NCBI GenBank assembly: GCA_966248875.1
Contig: CBINBI010000008.1
Location: 1 to 64,000, forward strand
Direction of reading: 5' to 3'
DNA length: 64,000 bases
Origin: Dokdonella_A sp966248875
GTDB lineage: Bacteria > Pseudomonadota > Gammaproteobacteria > Xanthomonadales > Rhodanobacteraceae
Positions 27,295 through 36,469 of the stretch are shown piece after piece. The position numbers and the translations under genes were made by a program. Numbering within the stretch: position 1 is the stretch's first letter; each line of letters begins with the position of its first letter. The notes below the pieces were generated by a model. The model was not told where the DNA came from. It made no database searches and saw nothing but the letters and a program-made list of their open reading frames with translations.

Positions 27295-29682
27295 TTAGCG
27301 ATGCTCCGCCGCATCCGCCACCTCGCCCGGGAGCCTGGCCTCGCCCGACAGCCGCACCGCCACCGAACGCGCATCGCGCTCGGCCTCGGCCCGGCCCAGC
27401 GCGCGGAACACTCGCACCTCGGTCCACGCCGCGCGCGGATCGCGGTCCGCCCACGGCGCGATGCGGCCGGCGATCGAGCGCGCCTCGTCGATGTGGCCGA
27501 CTTCGATCAGCGCTTCGGCATAGGCGGCGCCCACGTCAGCGAGATCCTCCGGGATCGCGAGCCGTTCGGCCGTCCGCATCGCGTCCGCGAACGTCTGGAG
27601 CCCCGCGTCGCGACGGTCCTCGGCCCAGGCTTGAGACGCCGCGCCGAGCATCGCCTGAAGCTTCGTCCACTCCTCGCCCGAGCCATCCGCCCAGGCCTGG
27701 AGCTTCTGCTGCGATGCGGCCGCGGCCGCGACGTCGCCGGCTTCGCGCAGGGCGTCGCCTTCGAGCCTGAGGCTGCGCGTGTACAGCGCCCGGTCGCTGT
27801 CGCGCAGCGCCGGCGTCAGCGCGGCGGCGACGAGGCGCGCCGCTTCCGGCGCATCGCCCCGCAGGAGCGCGACGCGCGCGGCGACCGCTTCGATCTGCGT
27901 CCGCAGCGCGGCATCGCGCCGTGGATCGGATCCGCGGCGAATGCGCTCGATCAGCGCCTGGGCTTCGCGCAGCCGCCCGTTCGCGGCAAGCGCTTCGATG
28001 CGCGCGCGCGTCGCGTTCCACTGCATGCGCGGGTTGCTCGTGTGCGCCTCCGGCGGCCAGAAACGCTCGGTCGTCGCGAGCGCGGCGGCGGGTTCGAGCA
28101 ATTCGCGCTCGGCGGCGGCGACCTGAATCAATGCATACACCTGGCCCTCGCGCGCGCCGAGCTCGGCAAAGCGCCCGGCGGCTTTACGCAGCAGCGGCAG
28201 CGCCGCAGCGGGACGGTGCCGCATGGCCTGGAAATCGCCGAGATTGACGTCGACCTGGGCGACGCCGAGCGGATCGCCCGCGGTGGCAAGCTCGATGCGC
28301 GCGCGGCCGAGCTCGGCGGCGGCATCATCGAAGCGCCCGCGTTCGGCGAGCACGATGCCGCGACCGACATAGGCGATGCCGAGCGCTTCGGGGTCTTTCG
28401 CATCGCCGCGCAGGGCGATCGCCTCGGCATAAGCCTCGTCCGCCTTGTCGAACCGGCCTCGGCGCACGTATGCGCTCGCGAGCGTGATCAGTGCGCGAGC
28501 GCGCAGCGCGGCATCGTTTTTCGCGTCGAGCCGGTCGAGCAGCGCAAGCAGGCGCCGCTCGACGGCGTCGTACTCGCCGGCGCGAAGCTCGATCTGCGCC
28601 ATGCGCTGCTGCACGGCCGGCGTTTCGCGCAGCGCCGGCGCGGCCTGTTCGATCAGCGCGCGCGCCTGATCCAGCTGATCGGCAAGCATCGCCGCGCCGC
28701 TGCGCTGAAGCAGCTCCTCGAGCTCGGGCGAAGTATCGGTGCTGCTCGTCGCACGCGGCGCATGACCGAGCTTCGCCAGAAGCCGGTTCGCAGCCTCGCG
28801 CGCGGCGGCGATCGGATCGGCGCCTTCGGCATCGGCGCTCAGCTCGCGCTGGATGCCGGAGGCGTCCAGTCGCACGGTCCATATCGAGTGGTCGAGCCGT
28901 ACGCGCGGCAGCACGCGCAACGCGGCCACCCGCGCGAGCGAGGGATCGGCAAGCAGCGCGTCGCCCTCCGCCGTGCTCGCGCGCTGCTTCAGCAGCGCGA
29001 CGACGCTTTCGCTCGGCACCGTGTGCAGCGCTCCCGCGCGCAGCCGCCGGGCGACGAGATCCATGACCCCCAGACGCAGCCAGGACCAGTCCTCGGGCGC
29101 TTCGATCTCCGCAGGCAACACCAGCGCCGGCAACGCGGGTTGCGTGGAGGGTGGCGTGGCATCGGCAACGTTCGTCGCCGGCGCAACGGATGGCGGCCGG
29201 AAGGCTGCCATCGCGATCACCACCAGAATGGCGAAGCCGATCGCGACCAGCGCGACCGCTGAAGCATGGCGCATCCGCATGGGATTGGGAGCGTTGCTCG
29301 GCGACAACGCAGTGACGTTGTCGGCGGTGCGCGCTGCGGAAGATCCGGCATCCGGCGTCATCGACGCCTCGTCGTCCATCGCGCCAACCCAGCGATACCC
29401 GAACCGCGGCACCGTGCGGATCAGCTCCTGGCCGCTGCCGAGCGCGCGCCGGATCCGGAGGATCGTGTGGTTCAGCAGCGCCTCGCTGACGTCGGCGCGT
29501 CCCCACACCGCCGCGATCAGCTCGTCGCGGCCCACCGCGCGATCGCGATGCTCGATGAGATACACCAGCGCGTCGAACGCCCGCGCCGGCAATTCGACCA
29601 GCAAATCGTTTTCGCGCAGCTCGCGCGTCGCCGCGTCCACGCGGAAACGCCCGAAGCGATAGCACCGTCCCGTCATGCGCAT
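27295..29682 (-). CDS. Membrane-bound winged-helix regulator with TPR repeats (CadC-like)
   Basis: A 795-residue protein. Residues 6-100 form an OmpR/PhoB-type winged-helix domain (GRFRVDAATRELRENDLLVE, RDELIAAVWGRADVSEALLNHT and RRALGSGQELIRTVPRFGYR). A single TM segment follows at about 141-161. The long C-terminal part (about 190-795), expected in the periplasm, contains many TPR-like helical pairs (for example LITLASAYVRRGRFDKADEAY). Such one-component ToxR/CadC-like regulators sense an external signal. It lies upstream of the tail-bearing gene at 26481, its likely target or partner by position only. Confidence 0.9.
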   Translation of the reverse strand: MRMTGRCYRFGRFRVDAATRELRENDLLVELPARAFDALVYLIEHRDRAVGRDELIAAVWGRADVSEALLNHTILRIRRALGSGQELIRTVPRFGYRWVGAMDDEASMTPDAGSSAARTADNVTALSPSNAPNPMRMRHASAVALVAIGFAILVVIAMAAFRPPSVAPATNVADATPPSTQPALPALVLPAEIEAPEDWSWLRLGVMDLVARRLRAGALHTVPSESVVALLKQRASTAEGDALLADPSLARVAALRVLPRVRLDHSIWTVRLDASGIQRELSADAEGADPIAAAREAANRLLAKLGHAPRATSSTDTSPELEELLQRSGAAMLADQLDQARALIEQAAPALRETPAVQQRMAQIELRAGEYDAVERRLLALLDRLDAKNDAALRARALITLASAYVRRGRFDKADEAYAEAIALRGDAKDPEALGIAYVGRGIVLAERGRFDDAAAELGRARIELATAGDPLGVAQVDVNLGDFQAMRHRPAAALPLLRKAAGRFAELGAREGQVYALIQVAAAERELLEPAAALATTERFWPPEAHTSNPRMQWNATRARIEALAANGRLREAQALIERIRRGSDPRRDAALRTQIEAVAARVALLRGDAPEAARLVAAALTPALRDSDRALYTRSLRLEGDALREAGDVAAAAASQQKLQAWADGSGEEWTKLQAMLGAASQAWAEDRRDAGLQTFADAMRTAERLAIPEDLADVGAAYAEALIEVGHIDEARSIAGRIAPWADRDPRAAWTEVRVFRALGRAEAERDARSVAVRLSGEARLPGEVADAAEHR

Positions 29683-29749
29683 AGGTTACCCGTCGGCATG
29701 CACCTGCGACGGCGATGCAGGCACGGCCGTCGCGACGGTGCGCTCGCCG

Positions 29750-30634
29750 CTATGGATGCCCGGCAGCGGCTGGTCCGCGCTCGCGACGCAGCAGGTAGAG
29801 GCCGCAGACGACGATCACGCCGGCACCGAGCAGCATCCAGCGGTCCGGCAGCGTGCCCCAGATGAACCAGTCGAGCGCGAGCCCCCACGCGAGCGCCGTG
29901 TATTCCAGCGGCGCGATCAGCGACGCAGGAGCGCGGCGGAACGCTTCCGTGATCCCGTACTGCCCTATCGCACCGGTGCCTGCAAGCAGCGCGATCGGCT
30001 TCCAGTGCGCGGACTCGATCGGCACCCAGCCGGGCCAGGCGAGCGCGAGCGAGAACGCGCTCAGCATCGCCAGCATCCAGAACACCATGCTCTGCGTCGA
30101 ATCGGTGCGGCCGAGCACGCGCACCGCGATCGCCGAAAGCGCGTAGCCCGTCGCCGCCACCAGCACGGCGAGGCCGCCGAGCGAGATCATGCCGCGGCCG
30201 GTGGGACGCAGCACGATCAGCGTTCCGCATAGGCCGACGGCAATCGCCGTCCAGCGCCGCCAGCCGACCCTCTCGCCGAGAATCGGCACCGCGAGCGCCG
30301 TGATCAGCAGCGGCGCGACGAAGAACAGCGAATACGCTTCCGAGAGCGGCAGCCGCTTCAGCGCGTAGACGAAAGCGGCCAGCATGACCACCGACAGCAC
30401 GCCGCGCAGCAGATGCAGCGACCAGCGCACGCGCAGGAGCTGCGCCGGCCCGCCATCGACCAGCGCCCACAGCAGCACGAGGGGCAACGACGTGAGCCCG
30501 CGCAGCGCCGTCACCTGCATCGGCGGATAGTGCGGCGCCAGCATCTTCATGCTCGCATCCATGAGACAGAACGCGGCCACGGCGAGCAGCATGCAAAGCA
30601 CGCCGCGCAGGTGGCCGGCTGACGACTCGGGCAT
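29750..30634 (-). CDS. EamA/DMT family transporter
   Basis: A 294-residue protein with ten TM segments in two EamA repeats. It starts SSAGHLRGVLCMLLAVAAFCLMDASMKM and includes YALKRLPLSEAYSLFFVAPLLITALAVPILGERV and RAPASLIAPLEYTALAWGLALDW, the paired EamA domain cores. The ATG at 30634 follows a GAGG site. These permeases export amino acids, nucleosides or other small metabolites; the substrate is unknown. It is divergent from the HAD gene. Confidence 0.9.
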   Translation of the reverse strand: MPESSAGHLRGVLCMLLAVAAFCLMDASMKMLAPHYPPMQVTALRGLTSLPLVLLWALVDGGPAQLLRVRWSLHLLRGVLSVVMLAAFVYALKRLPLSEAYSLFFVAPLLITALAVPILGERVGWRRWTAIAVGLCGTLIVLRPTGRGMISLGGLAVLVAATGYALSAIAVRVLGRTDSTQSMVFWMLAMLSAFSLALAWPGWVPIESAHWKPIALLAGTGAIGQYGITEAFRRAPASLIAPLEYTALAWGLALDWFIWGTLPDRWMLLGAGVIVVCGLYLLRRERGPAAAGHP

Positions 30635-30760
30635 GGTCCATCCTCGGGCGAGCGCGCAAGCGTACTCCATTCCTGGCGCATCCCTGCGTGTTCGCCGCCC
30701 GCAAGGCCGCCTGGGGTTACCATGTGACTGCAAAGCAGGTTCATTACGGAGCACGGCCGC

Positions 30761-31438
30761 ATGGACATCCCGCAGACCGCCTTCCTGTTCGATCTCGACG
30801 GCACGCTGGTCGACAGCGTCTATCAGCACGTGCTCGCCTGGCAGGAAGCACTGGAGAGCGAGGGCATTCCGCTCTCGGTCTGGCGCATCCATCGGAAGAT
30901 CGGCATGAGCGGCGGCCTCATGACCAACATCCTGCTGCGCGAAAGCGGTTTCGAGATCGACGCCGAGCGCGGCGAGCGCCTGCGGCGCCGGCACGCCGAA
31001 GCCTACAACAGCCGCTCGCGCTCGATCCGACCGCTGCCCGGCGCGCGCGAGCTGGTGGCGCACCTGACCGAGGCGCGTGTGCCGTGGGCGATCGCCACCA
31101 GCGGCCGCATGGAAACCGCGCGTCCGGTGCTCGAAACGCTCGGTATCGATTTCGGGCGAGTGCCGATCGTGACGCGCGACGAAGTGCGCTACGCCAAGCC
31201 CGATCCCGATCTCTTCCTGGCGGCGGCGAACAAGCTCGGCGTCGGCATCGACACCGCGACGGTCGTAGGCGACAGCGTCTGGGACATGCTGGCGGCGCGC
31301 CGCGGGCGCGCACTCGGCATCGGCCTGCTCTCGGGCGGCTACGCGACGGAAGAGCTCGAACGCGCAGGCGCGTACCGCGTATTCGAGGATCCCGCCGACA
31401 TGCTGCGCCACATCGACGAGGTCGGCGGGCGACGCTGA
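30761..31438 (+). CDS. HAD superfamily hydrolase (phosphoglycolate phosphatase-like)
   Basis: A 225-residue protein with all four HAD motifs: FLFDLDGTLVDS (nucleophile Asp), IATSGR (motif II), the Lys in YAKPDPDLFLAAANKLG (motif III) and VVGDSVWDMLAARR (motif IV). The inserted helical cap identifies a subclass I phosphatase. Likely substrates are phosphoglycolate or another small phosphate ester. A GGAGCACG site lies upstream. Confidence 0.92.
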   Translation: MDIPQTAFLFDLDGTLVDSVYQHVLAWQEALESEGIPLSVWRIHRKIGMSGGLMTNILLRESGFEIDAERGERLRRRHAEAYNSRSRSIRPLPGARELVAHLTEARVPWAIATSGRMETARPVLETLGIDFGRVPIVTRDEVRYAKPDPDLFLAAANKLGVGIDTATVVGDSVWDMLAARRGRALGIGLLSGGYATEELERAGAYRVFEDPADMLRHIDEVGGRR

Positions 31439-31540
31439 ATGCGGCGATCGCGCGTGCGCTGACCACGAACGTGTACGCTATCGGCGTCGTGCGACGCGCG
31501 AGCGTGCATGACTGCCGCCACCGCGAAGAGTTCGACTCGC

Positions 31541-32425
31541 GTGCCCGAGCTGCCCGACATCGAGGTCTACCTCGAAAGCCTGCGCGATCGCATCGAAGGC
31601 CGTGTGCTCGAGCGCGTGCGGCTGAAGAACCCGTTCCTGCTGCGCACGGCGCTGCCGCCTGTCGATACGGTCGCGGGCAGGCGCGTGGTCACGCTGCGCC
31701 GCATCGGCAAGCGCATCGCGATCGGCGTCGAGGGCGGCCTGTTCCTCGTGATCCACCTGATGATCGCCGGCCGGCTTCACTGGCGAGATGCCGGCGATCG
31801 ACGCGAGCCACGCAACGTGCTCGCAAGCTTCGAGTTCGACGGCGGCAACCTGCACCTGACCGAAGCGGGCAGCAAGCGCCGCGCGTCGCTGCACGTGGTC
31901 GAAGGCGAAGCGGGCCTCGCCGCGCTCGATCCCGGCGGCCGCGACGTGTTCGCGATCGGTCCCGGCGAGTTCTCGCGCACCTTGCGCGAACGCAATCACA
32001 CCCTGAAGCGCGCCCTCACCGATCCTCGCATCTTCAGCGGCATCGGCAATGCGTACTCCGACGAGATTCTGCACGCGGCGAAGCTGTCGCCGCTGGCGCT
32101 CACCTCGAAGCTGTCCGACGCCGAGATCGCGCGCCTGTTCGAAGCGACGCGCAGCACGCTGACCGCGTGGACGGAACGCCTCCGCACCGAGGCCGGCGGC
32201 AGGTTTCCGGAAAAGGTCACCGCCTTCCACGCCGGGATGGCCGTGCACGGCCGCTACGGCCAACCCTGCCCCGTCTGCGGCGCGCCGGTGCAGCGCATCG
32301 TCTATGCGGACAACGAGACGAACTACTGCGCACGCTGCCAGACCGGCGGCCGCATCCTCGCGGACCGCGCGCTGTCACGGCTGCTGCACGACGACTGGCC
32401 GCGCAGTCTCGACGAGCTCGGCTGA
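31541..32425 (+). CDS. mutM: Fpg/Nei family DNA glycosylase (GTG start)
   Basis: A 294-residue base-excision enzyme. The catalytic N-terminal Pro must follow the initiator Met: GTG 31541 reads [M]PELPDIEVYLE, giving Pro2 and Glu3, whereas ATG 31508 would bury the Pro at residue 13. The C-terminus has the zinc finger CPVCG ... YCARCQTGG. Central IFSGIGNAYSDEILHAAKLSP is the helix-two-turn-helix. It should excise oxidised purines or pyrimidines and nick the backbone. I use mutM for the family; a Nei-type specificity cannot be excluded. Confidence 0.9.
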   Translation: MPELPDIEVYLESLRDRIEGRVLERVRLKNPFLLRTALPPVDTVAGRRVVTLRRIGKRIAIGVEGGLFLVIHLMIAGRLHWRDAGDRREPRNVLASFEFDGGNLHLTEAGSKRRASLHVVEGEAGLAALDPGGRDVFAIGPGEFSRTLRERNHTLKRALTDPRIFSGIGNAYSDEILHAAKLSPLALTSKLSDAEIARLFEATRSTLTAWTERLRTEAGGRFPEKVTAFHAGMAVHGRYGQPCPVCGAPVQRIVYADNETNYCARCQTGGRILADRALSRLLHDDWPRSLDELG

Positions 32426-32504
32426 AGCGGCAGGCCAGCGCGGAAATCCCGTCCGGTGCGCATGCGGGTTACGATGTGCCGCCGCACATGAACCGTAGAT
32501 CCGC

Positions 32505-33161
32505 ATGAGTCTCGATCCCGATATTTCGCCGCCGAACGTCCTGCCGCTCGCCGGCCGCGAGCCGCTCGCGGTCGGCCACCTGCGCTATGTCTTCCAGCAT
32601 CCGCTGCACAACGACGAGATCATCAAGGTGCTGCGCGCCGATGCCATCGAGGCGCGCGCGAAGATATGGCGCAAGCGCCTGGCCCGTACGCTGCATTACG
32701 TCGGTTACGTGCGCGAGATCAAGGAATACCTCGCCGCGCGTGCGCAGGCGGGCGCGACGAAGCCGCCGATCGCGCGCATGATCGGCCTCGTCGAAACCGA
32801 TCTCGGACTGGGGCTGGTCTCGGAAAAGGTAGTGGCGCCCGACGGTTCGCTGGCGCCGACGCTCGCCGACGTCTACGCCGGGGCCGGCTTCACGCCCGAG
32901 CTTGAGCGCGCGCTCGACACGTTCCGCGAGGGGCTGCTCGCGGGCAACGTCATCGTCGGCGACCTGCACGCCTGGAACATCGTCTACGGCAGCGACTCAC
33001 GCGGCGGCCCCCGGCTCGTCATGATCGACGGCTTCGGCGAGAAGCACGCGATTCCGATTTCCTCGATGAGCCGCGCGTTCAACCGCCACAACATCAAGCG
33101 GAAATACCGCCGCATGATCGCGCAGCTCCAGCGCCTCGTACCGGTCGGCGGCGAGCGCTGA
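32505..33161 (+). CDS. YrbL-like (PF10707) protein
   Basis: A 218-residue protein resembling the PhoP-regulated YrbL family: GHLRYVFQHPLHNDEIIKVLR, then TLHYVGYVREIKEYLAA, VIVGDLHAWNIVYGSD and LVMIDGFGEKHAIP. The NIVYG ... VMIDGFGE pair resembles the catalytic and DFG loops of a kinase-like fold, which the family shares with aminoglycoside-kinase-type proteins. The function is unknown. It is convergent with the GT39 gene, 7 bases between the stops. Confidence 0.8.
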   Translation: MSLDPDISPPNVLPLAGREPLAVGHLRYVFQHPLHNDEIIKVLRADAIEARAKIWRKRLARTLHYVGYVREIKEYLAARAQAGATKPPIARMIGLVETDLGLGLVSEKVVAPDGSLAPTLADVYAGAGFTPELERALDTFREGLLAGNVIVGDLHAWNIVYGSDSRGGPRLVMIDGFGEKHAIPISSMSRAFNRHNIKRKYRRMIAQLQRLVPVGGER

Positions 33162-33168
33162 GTCCGCG

Positions 33169-34899
33169 TTACGGCCGAGGCGCGTTCTCCCTTTCCTGCG
33201 CCTCGTCGACATCGGCGTCCGGTTCGCATCCCGGCACGACCGCGTCGCCGCGGAACAACCACCACTCGCGCCGGTTGGCGTGGCCCACCGGCGTCGCCTT
33301 GCCCTTGTCGATGCAGCGCCCCATCGCCTCCTCGAGAATGAAGACCGGCCGCCGCGCAGGATCGGCCGCCTGCCACGCGATCGCCTCGGCGAGCTGGTTG
33401 CGCCAGGGATTCAGGAAACCGAACTCGCGGACCGGGCCGTCGGCCATCAGCAGGTTCTGCTCCTTCCACGCGACGAGCCCGATCTCGACATCCGGACCCG
33501 CAAGCTCGCGCGCGCGCCGCATCACGCCGCGCGCCGAGCTCGAATCATTGAGCAGCGGATACGACCAGAAACTCCAGATCAGCCACAGCGCACCGATGCC
33601 TGCGAGCAGCGCGTGCAGGCCGCGCTTCGGCCGGAACCACGCGGCGGCGATCACGAACGCGGCCCCGATCGCGATGACCATGCCCCAGACGGCGTGGCCC
33701 ATGTCGTCGAGCTCGCGCTGCTCGACGAAGCGCTCGGCGGCCTGCGAATGGCCAAGCAAGGCCCAGCACCCTGCGCCGATGATGATGACGCCGCCGATCG
33801 CCGCGAACGCGAACGCGGTATTGCGCAGCCAGCGCGACGCGGCGATCTCCTCGAGATACGGCGCCATCGCCAGCGCGACCATCGGAATCGCCGGCATCAG
33901 GTAGACGTCGCGCTTGCCCACCGGAATGCTGAAAAACACGAAGATCAGGAGCGCCCAGCCGAGCGGCAGCAGGATGCGCGCATCACCGGCCCTGAGATCG
34001 CGCCACCAGCGCGGCACCGCGCCGAAATACGCAAGCGACATCGGAAACCAGTTGAACAGCACGATCGGCAGGTAGTAGTAGAACGGTTGCGGATGCGACC
34101 ACGAACCCGCGTAGCGGCCCGCCGTCTGCCGGAAGAAGAGATCGTCGACGTAGGCGGCGTATTCCGGAGAGCCGCGCGACTTCGCGACGACGAGCACGGC
34201 GATGCCCCAGGCGAGAACCGGCGCGAGAAACGCCAACAGGCCTCCAAGCCATCGCCATCCCGACCGGGTCGTGCGCGTCACGTCATCCCATCCGCGCAGG
34301 CGCGCGAAGAGATACGGCACGAACATCAGCAGCGCCAGGATGCCCACGCCCTTGGAGATCACGCCGATGCCGGCCGCGAAGCAGCCGAGCCAGTAGGCGC
34401 GCCAGTTCGGCCCGCGCAGGAAGTGCAGCAGCAGGCCCCAGTTCGCCAGCGTGATCCAGCCCATGACGAAGGGATCGATCTGCGCGCGCTTGACCTGGTA
34501 CGTGAACTGGAAGGCGAACAGCACCGTTGCCGCGGCGAAGAGCCCCGCTCTCGGGTTCCACAAGCGCCGGCCGAGGTCATAGGTGAGCGCGAGCGTCGCA
34601 AGGCCCGCGAGCAGAGACGGCAGCAGGAACGCGATGCGCCAGCTGCGAATCACCTTGTAGACTGCTGCCTCGGACCACATCAGCATCGGCGGCTTGTCCG
34701 GATACAACTCGCGGCCCCGGTGCGGAAACAGCCAGTCGCCCGATTCCACGATCTGCTGCGCGGCCAGCGTGAAGCGCGGCTCATCCGACGGCCAGGGATC
34801 GCGCAGGCCGATGCCCGCACCCAGCAGGACGAACGCGAGCAGCATGAGCAGACCGAACGCGCGCCGGTCGCGCGTGGTATCGATCGACAGTAAAGGCAT
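33169..34899 (-). CDS. GT39/ArnT-like membrane glycosyltransferase
   Basis: A 576-residue protein with about eleven TM segments. The first periplasmic loop carries DPWPSDEPRFTLAAQQIVESGDWLFP, matching the Asp-Glu catalytic motif and following AQ-rich helix of GT39 (PMT/ArnT) enzymes, and LYPDKPPMLMW. Lipid-linked sugars are transferred to lipid A or other acceptors in ArnT-type enzymes; the donor and acceptor here are unknown. It faces the YrbL-like gene, whose E. coli homologue is PhoP/PmrA-controlled, so a lipid A role is possible but speculative. Confidence 0.85.
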   Translation of the reverse strand: MPLLSIDTTRDRRAFGLLMLLAFVLLGAGIGLRDPWPSDEPRFTLAAQQIVESGDWLFPHRGRELYPDKPPMLMWSEAAVYKVIRSWRIAFLLPSLLAGLATLALTYDLGRRLWNPRAGLFAAATVLFAFQFTYQVKRAQIDPFVMGWITLANWGLLLHFLRGPNWRAYWLGCFAAGIGVISKGVGILALLMFVPYLFARLRGWDDVTRTTRSGWRWLGGLLAFLAPVLAWGIAVLVVAKSRGSPEYAAYVDDLFFRQTAGRYAGSWSHPQPFYYYLPIVLFNWFPMSLAYFGAVPRWWRDLRAGDARILLPLGWALLIFVFFSIPVGKRDVYLMPAIPMVALAMAPYLEEIAASRWLRNTAFAFAAIGGVIIIGAGCWALLGHSQAAERFVEQRELDDMGHAVWGMVIAIGAAFVIAAAWFRPKRGLHALLAGIGALWLIWSFWSYPLLNDSSSARGVMRRARELAGPDVEIGLVAWKEQNLLMADGPVREFGFLNPWRNQLAEAIAWQAADPARRPVFILEEAMGRCIDKGKATPVGHANRREWWLFRGDAVVPGCEPDADVDEAQERENAPRP

Positions 34900-34983
34900 G
34901 AGCGGCGCGCCTGGAATCAGCGCTTATCGTAACAGACGAGCCCGCTGCAGCTTTGCAGGCAAGGCGAATCGGCACGGCACATC

Positions 34984-35439
34984 TCAGTGCACGCCATCGG
35001 CCTTCATCGCCCGCGCGTCGAGCCGGTCGACGAACTGAATGCGGCAGCGCTCGGCGCCGATCGCGACCGCCGCCGAGCCGGGGCGTACCGTGCCGTCTTC
35101 GGCGGCGAGAAAGATCGTGTGCGCATTCTCGAGCCCGAAGCACGCGCCGGACAACGTCAGCAGGTACGCCTCCGCGGGCGAAGTCCAGACGACGACGTGC
35201 GACGGATCGGGCGCGTTCCAGTCGTAGACGCGCGCGCTGCTGAACGCGTGCACGTTGCCGCGGATGTAGCGGCGGTAATCCGCAGCCGTCGCGGCGGGCC
35301 TCGCACTCGCCGAAGGCTCGCTGTCGTCCCCGCGCGGGTGCGCGCACGATGAAACAGCGGGCGTCAGCGCGAGGAGGCCGATGATGCCGGCAAGTCGCAT
35401 GAAGAGCTTCGCGCTCTCACTCATCGATGACTGTTGCAT
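34984..35439 (-). CDS. DUF6491-like lipoprotein
   Basis: A 151-residue lipoprotein: MQQSSMSESAKLFMRLAGII followed by GLLALTPAVSSCAH, a lipobox. The mature part has YDWNAPDPSHVVVWTSPAEA followed by YLLTLSGACFGLENAHTIFLA and ERCRIQFVDRLDARAM, resembling DUF6491, which I recall as mainly from Xanthomonadales. The start at 35439 is set by GGAGG (35449-35453) nine bases upstream; 35445 is too close to it. The function is unknown. Confidence 0.75.
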   Translation of the reverse strand: MQQSSMSESAKLFMRLAGIIGLLALTPAVSSCAHPRGDDSEPSASARPAATAADYRRYIRGNVHAFSSARVYDWNAPDPSHVVVWTSPAEAYLLTLSGACFGLENAHTIFLAAEDGTVRPGSAAVAIGAERCRIQFVDRLDARAMKADGVH

Positions 35440-35666
35440 CAGCATGAACCTCCGGCAAATGCGCGGCACGATCGACGGGCACGAGCGCGACGTGCTGCGA
35501 TATCGTTCCGCCTCGGCGAAAGACGGGGCGGCGACACGGTCCGTCGCATCGCGACATTTATCGACGCGCTCCGCGTTAACCTGCCAGCAACGGCGGGTTA
35601 ACCAGCCCGACATCCCCGTTGCGTAAGCTCCGCTCGCCGTAATCAATGAAACACGGAGAAGGAACG

Positions 35667-35921
35667 ATGAGCACTTCGCGCCACACCGAAGTCAACGTGC
35701 TGGGATACAGGATCGATCATGTCCGCGCGCACCCGATCGTAGCGGATATCGCCGGAACGGAACCGGCGCACGCGAGCGGCCTCGACAGCTGGCGCGAAGT
35801 CCTGTGTCCGGTCAGCGGCAACGTGCTGGCACGCTTCTCGTCGCGGGCCGAGGCGGAGCGTTACATCGTCGATCGCGAGCTCACCAGCGCGCGCCGGGCG
35901 CTGAACCGGGACGCGGCATAG
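35667..35921 (+). CDS. Small conserved-looking protein of unknown function
   Basis: An 84-residue soluble protein with no recognised domain. It starts MSTSRHTEVNVLGYRIDHVR, has LDSWREVLCPVSGNVLARFS and ends with a charged helix (SRAEAERYIVDRELTSARRALNRDAA). AAGGAA lies upstream of ATG 35667. The codon pattern fits neighbouring genes, so I accept it. It is a lone gene between a divergent lipoprotein gene and arsC. Confidence 0.55.
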   Translation: MSTSRHTEVNVLGYRIDHVRAHPIVADIAGTEPAHASGLDSWREVLCPVSGNVLARFSSRAEAERYIVDRELTSARRALNRDAA

Positions 35922-36103
35922 ACGGCCGGATCGTCCGCGGCTGTAACGCCGTATCGCAGCAATCCCGCCGGCGGTTCCTGACGGCGCGGCGGCGCTTCTG
36001 GCTGAGTGTTGTTCCGCCGCGCTTCTGGGTGCACACCGCAACTGGATTGCCTCGCCGTCGTGAAAGCGGCAAAGTCTGTCGGACAGAACAGGTTCGACAG
36101 CAC

Positions 36104-36457
36104 ATGCGACAACCGACGATCTACCACAATCCGCGTTGCTCCAAGTCGCGCGCGACGCTCGATCTCCTGACCGCGCGCGGCTATTCGCCGCGCATCGTCC
36201 AGTACCTCGAGACGCCGCCGTCTGCGGCGGAAATCGAGAACCTGCTCGCGATGCTCGGCATGGAACCGCGTGAGCTGATGCGCAGGGACGAGGACGAATA
36301 CGCCGCGCTCGGCCTCGACGACCCGAAGCTCTCGCGCAGCCAGCTCGTCGCCGCGATCGCCGAGCATCCGCGCCTGCTCCAGCGCCCCGTCGTCGTCATG
36401 GACGGCAAGGCGGCGATCGGACGTCCACCCGAGGCCGTGCTCGCCATCCTCGGCTAG
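36104..36457 (+). CDS. arsC: ArsC family arsenate reductase/Spx-like protein
   Basis: A 117-residue thioredoxin-fold protein with the ArsC start TIYHNPRCSKSRATLDLLTARG (catalytic Cys12, CxxS type, glutaredoxin-dependent), a central ENLLAMLGMEPRELMRRDEDEY and the cis-Pro loop RPVVVMDGKAAIGRPPEAVL. It reduces arsenate to arsenite in characterised homologues. No arsR or arsB is adjacent, so a role in arsenic resistance is not certain. It lies 12 bases upstream of the LysR gene. Confidence 0.9.
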   Translation: MRQPTIYHNPRCSKSRATLDLLTARGYSPRIVQYLETPPSAAEIENLLAMLGMEPRELMRRDEDEYAALGLDDPKLSRSQLVAAIAEHPRLLQRPVVVMDGKAAIGRPPEAVLAILG

Positions 36458-36469
36458 GAATGCCCGGCC

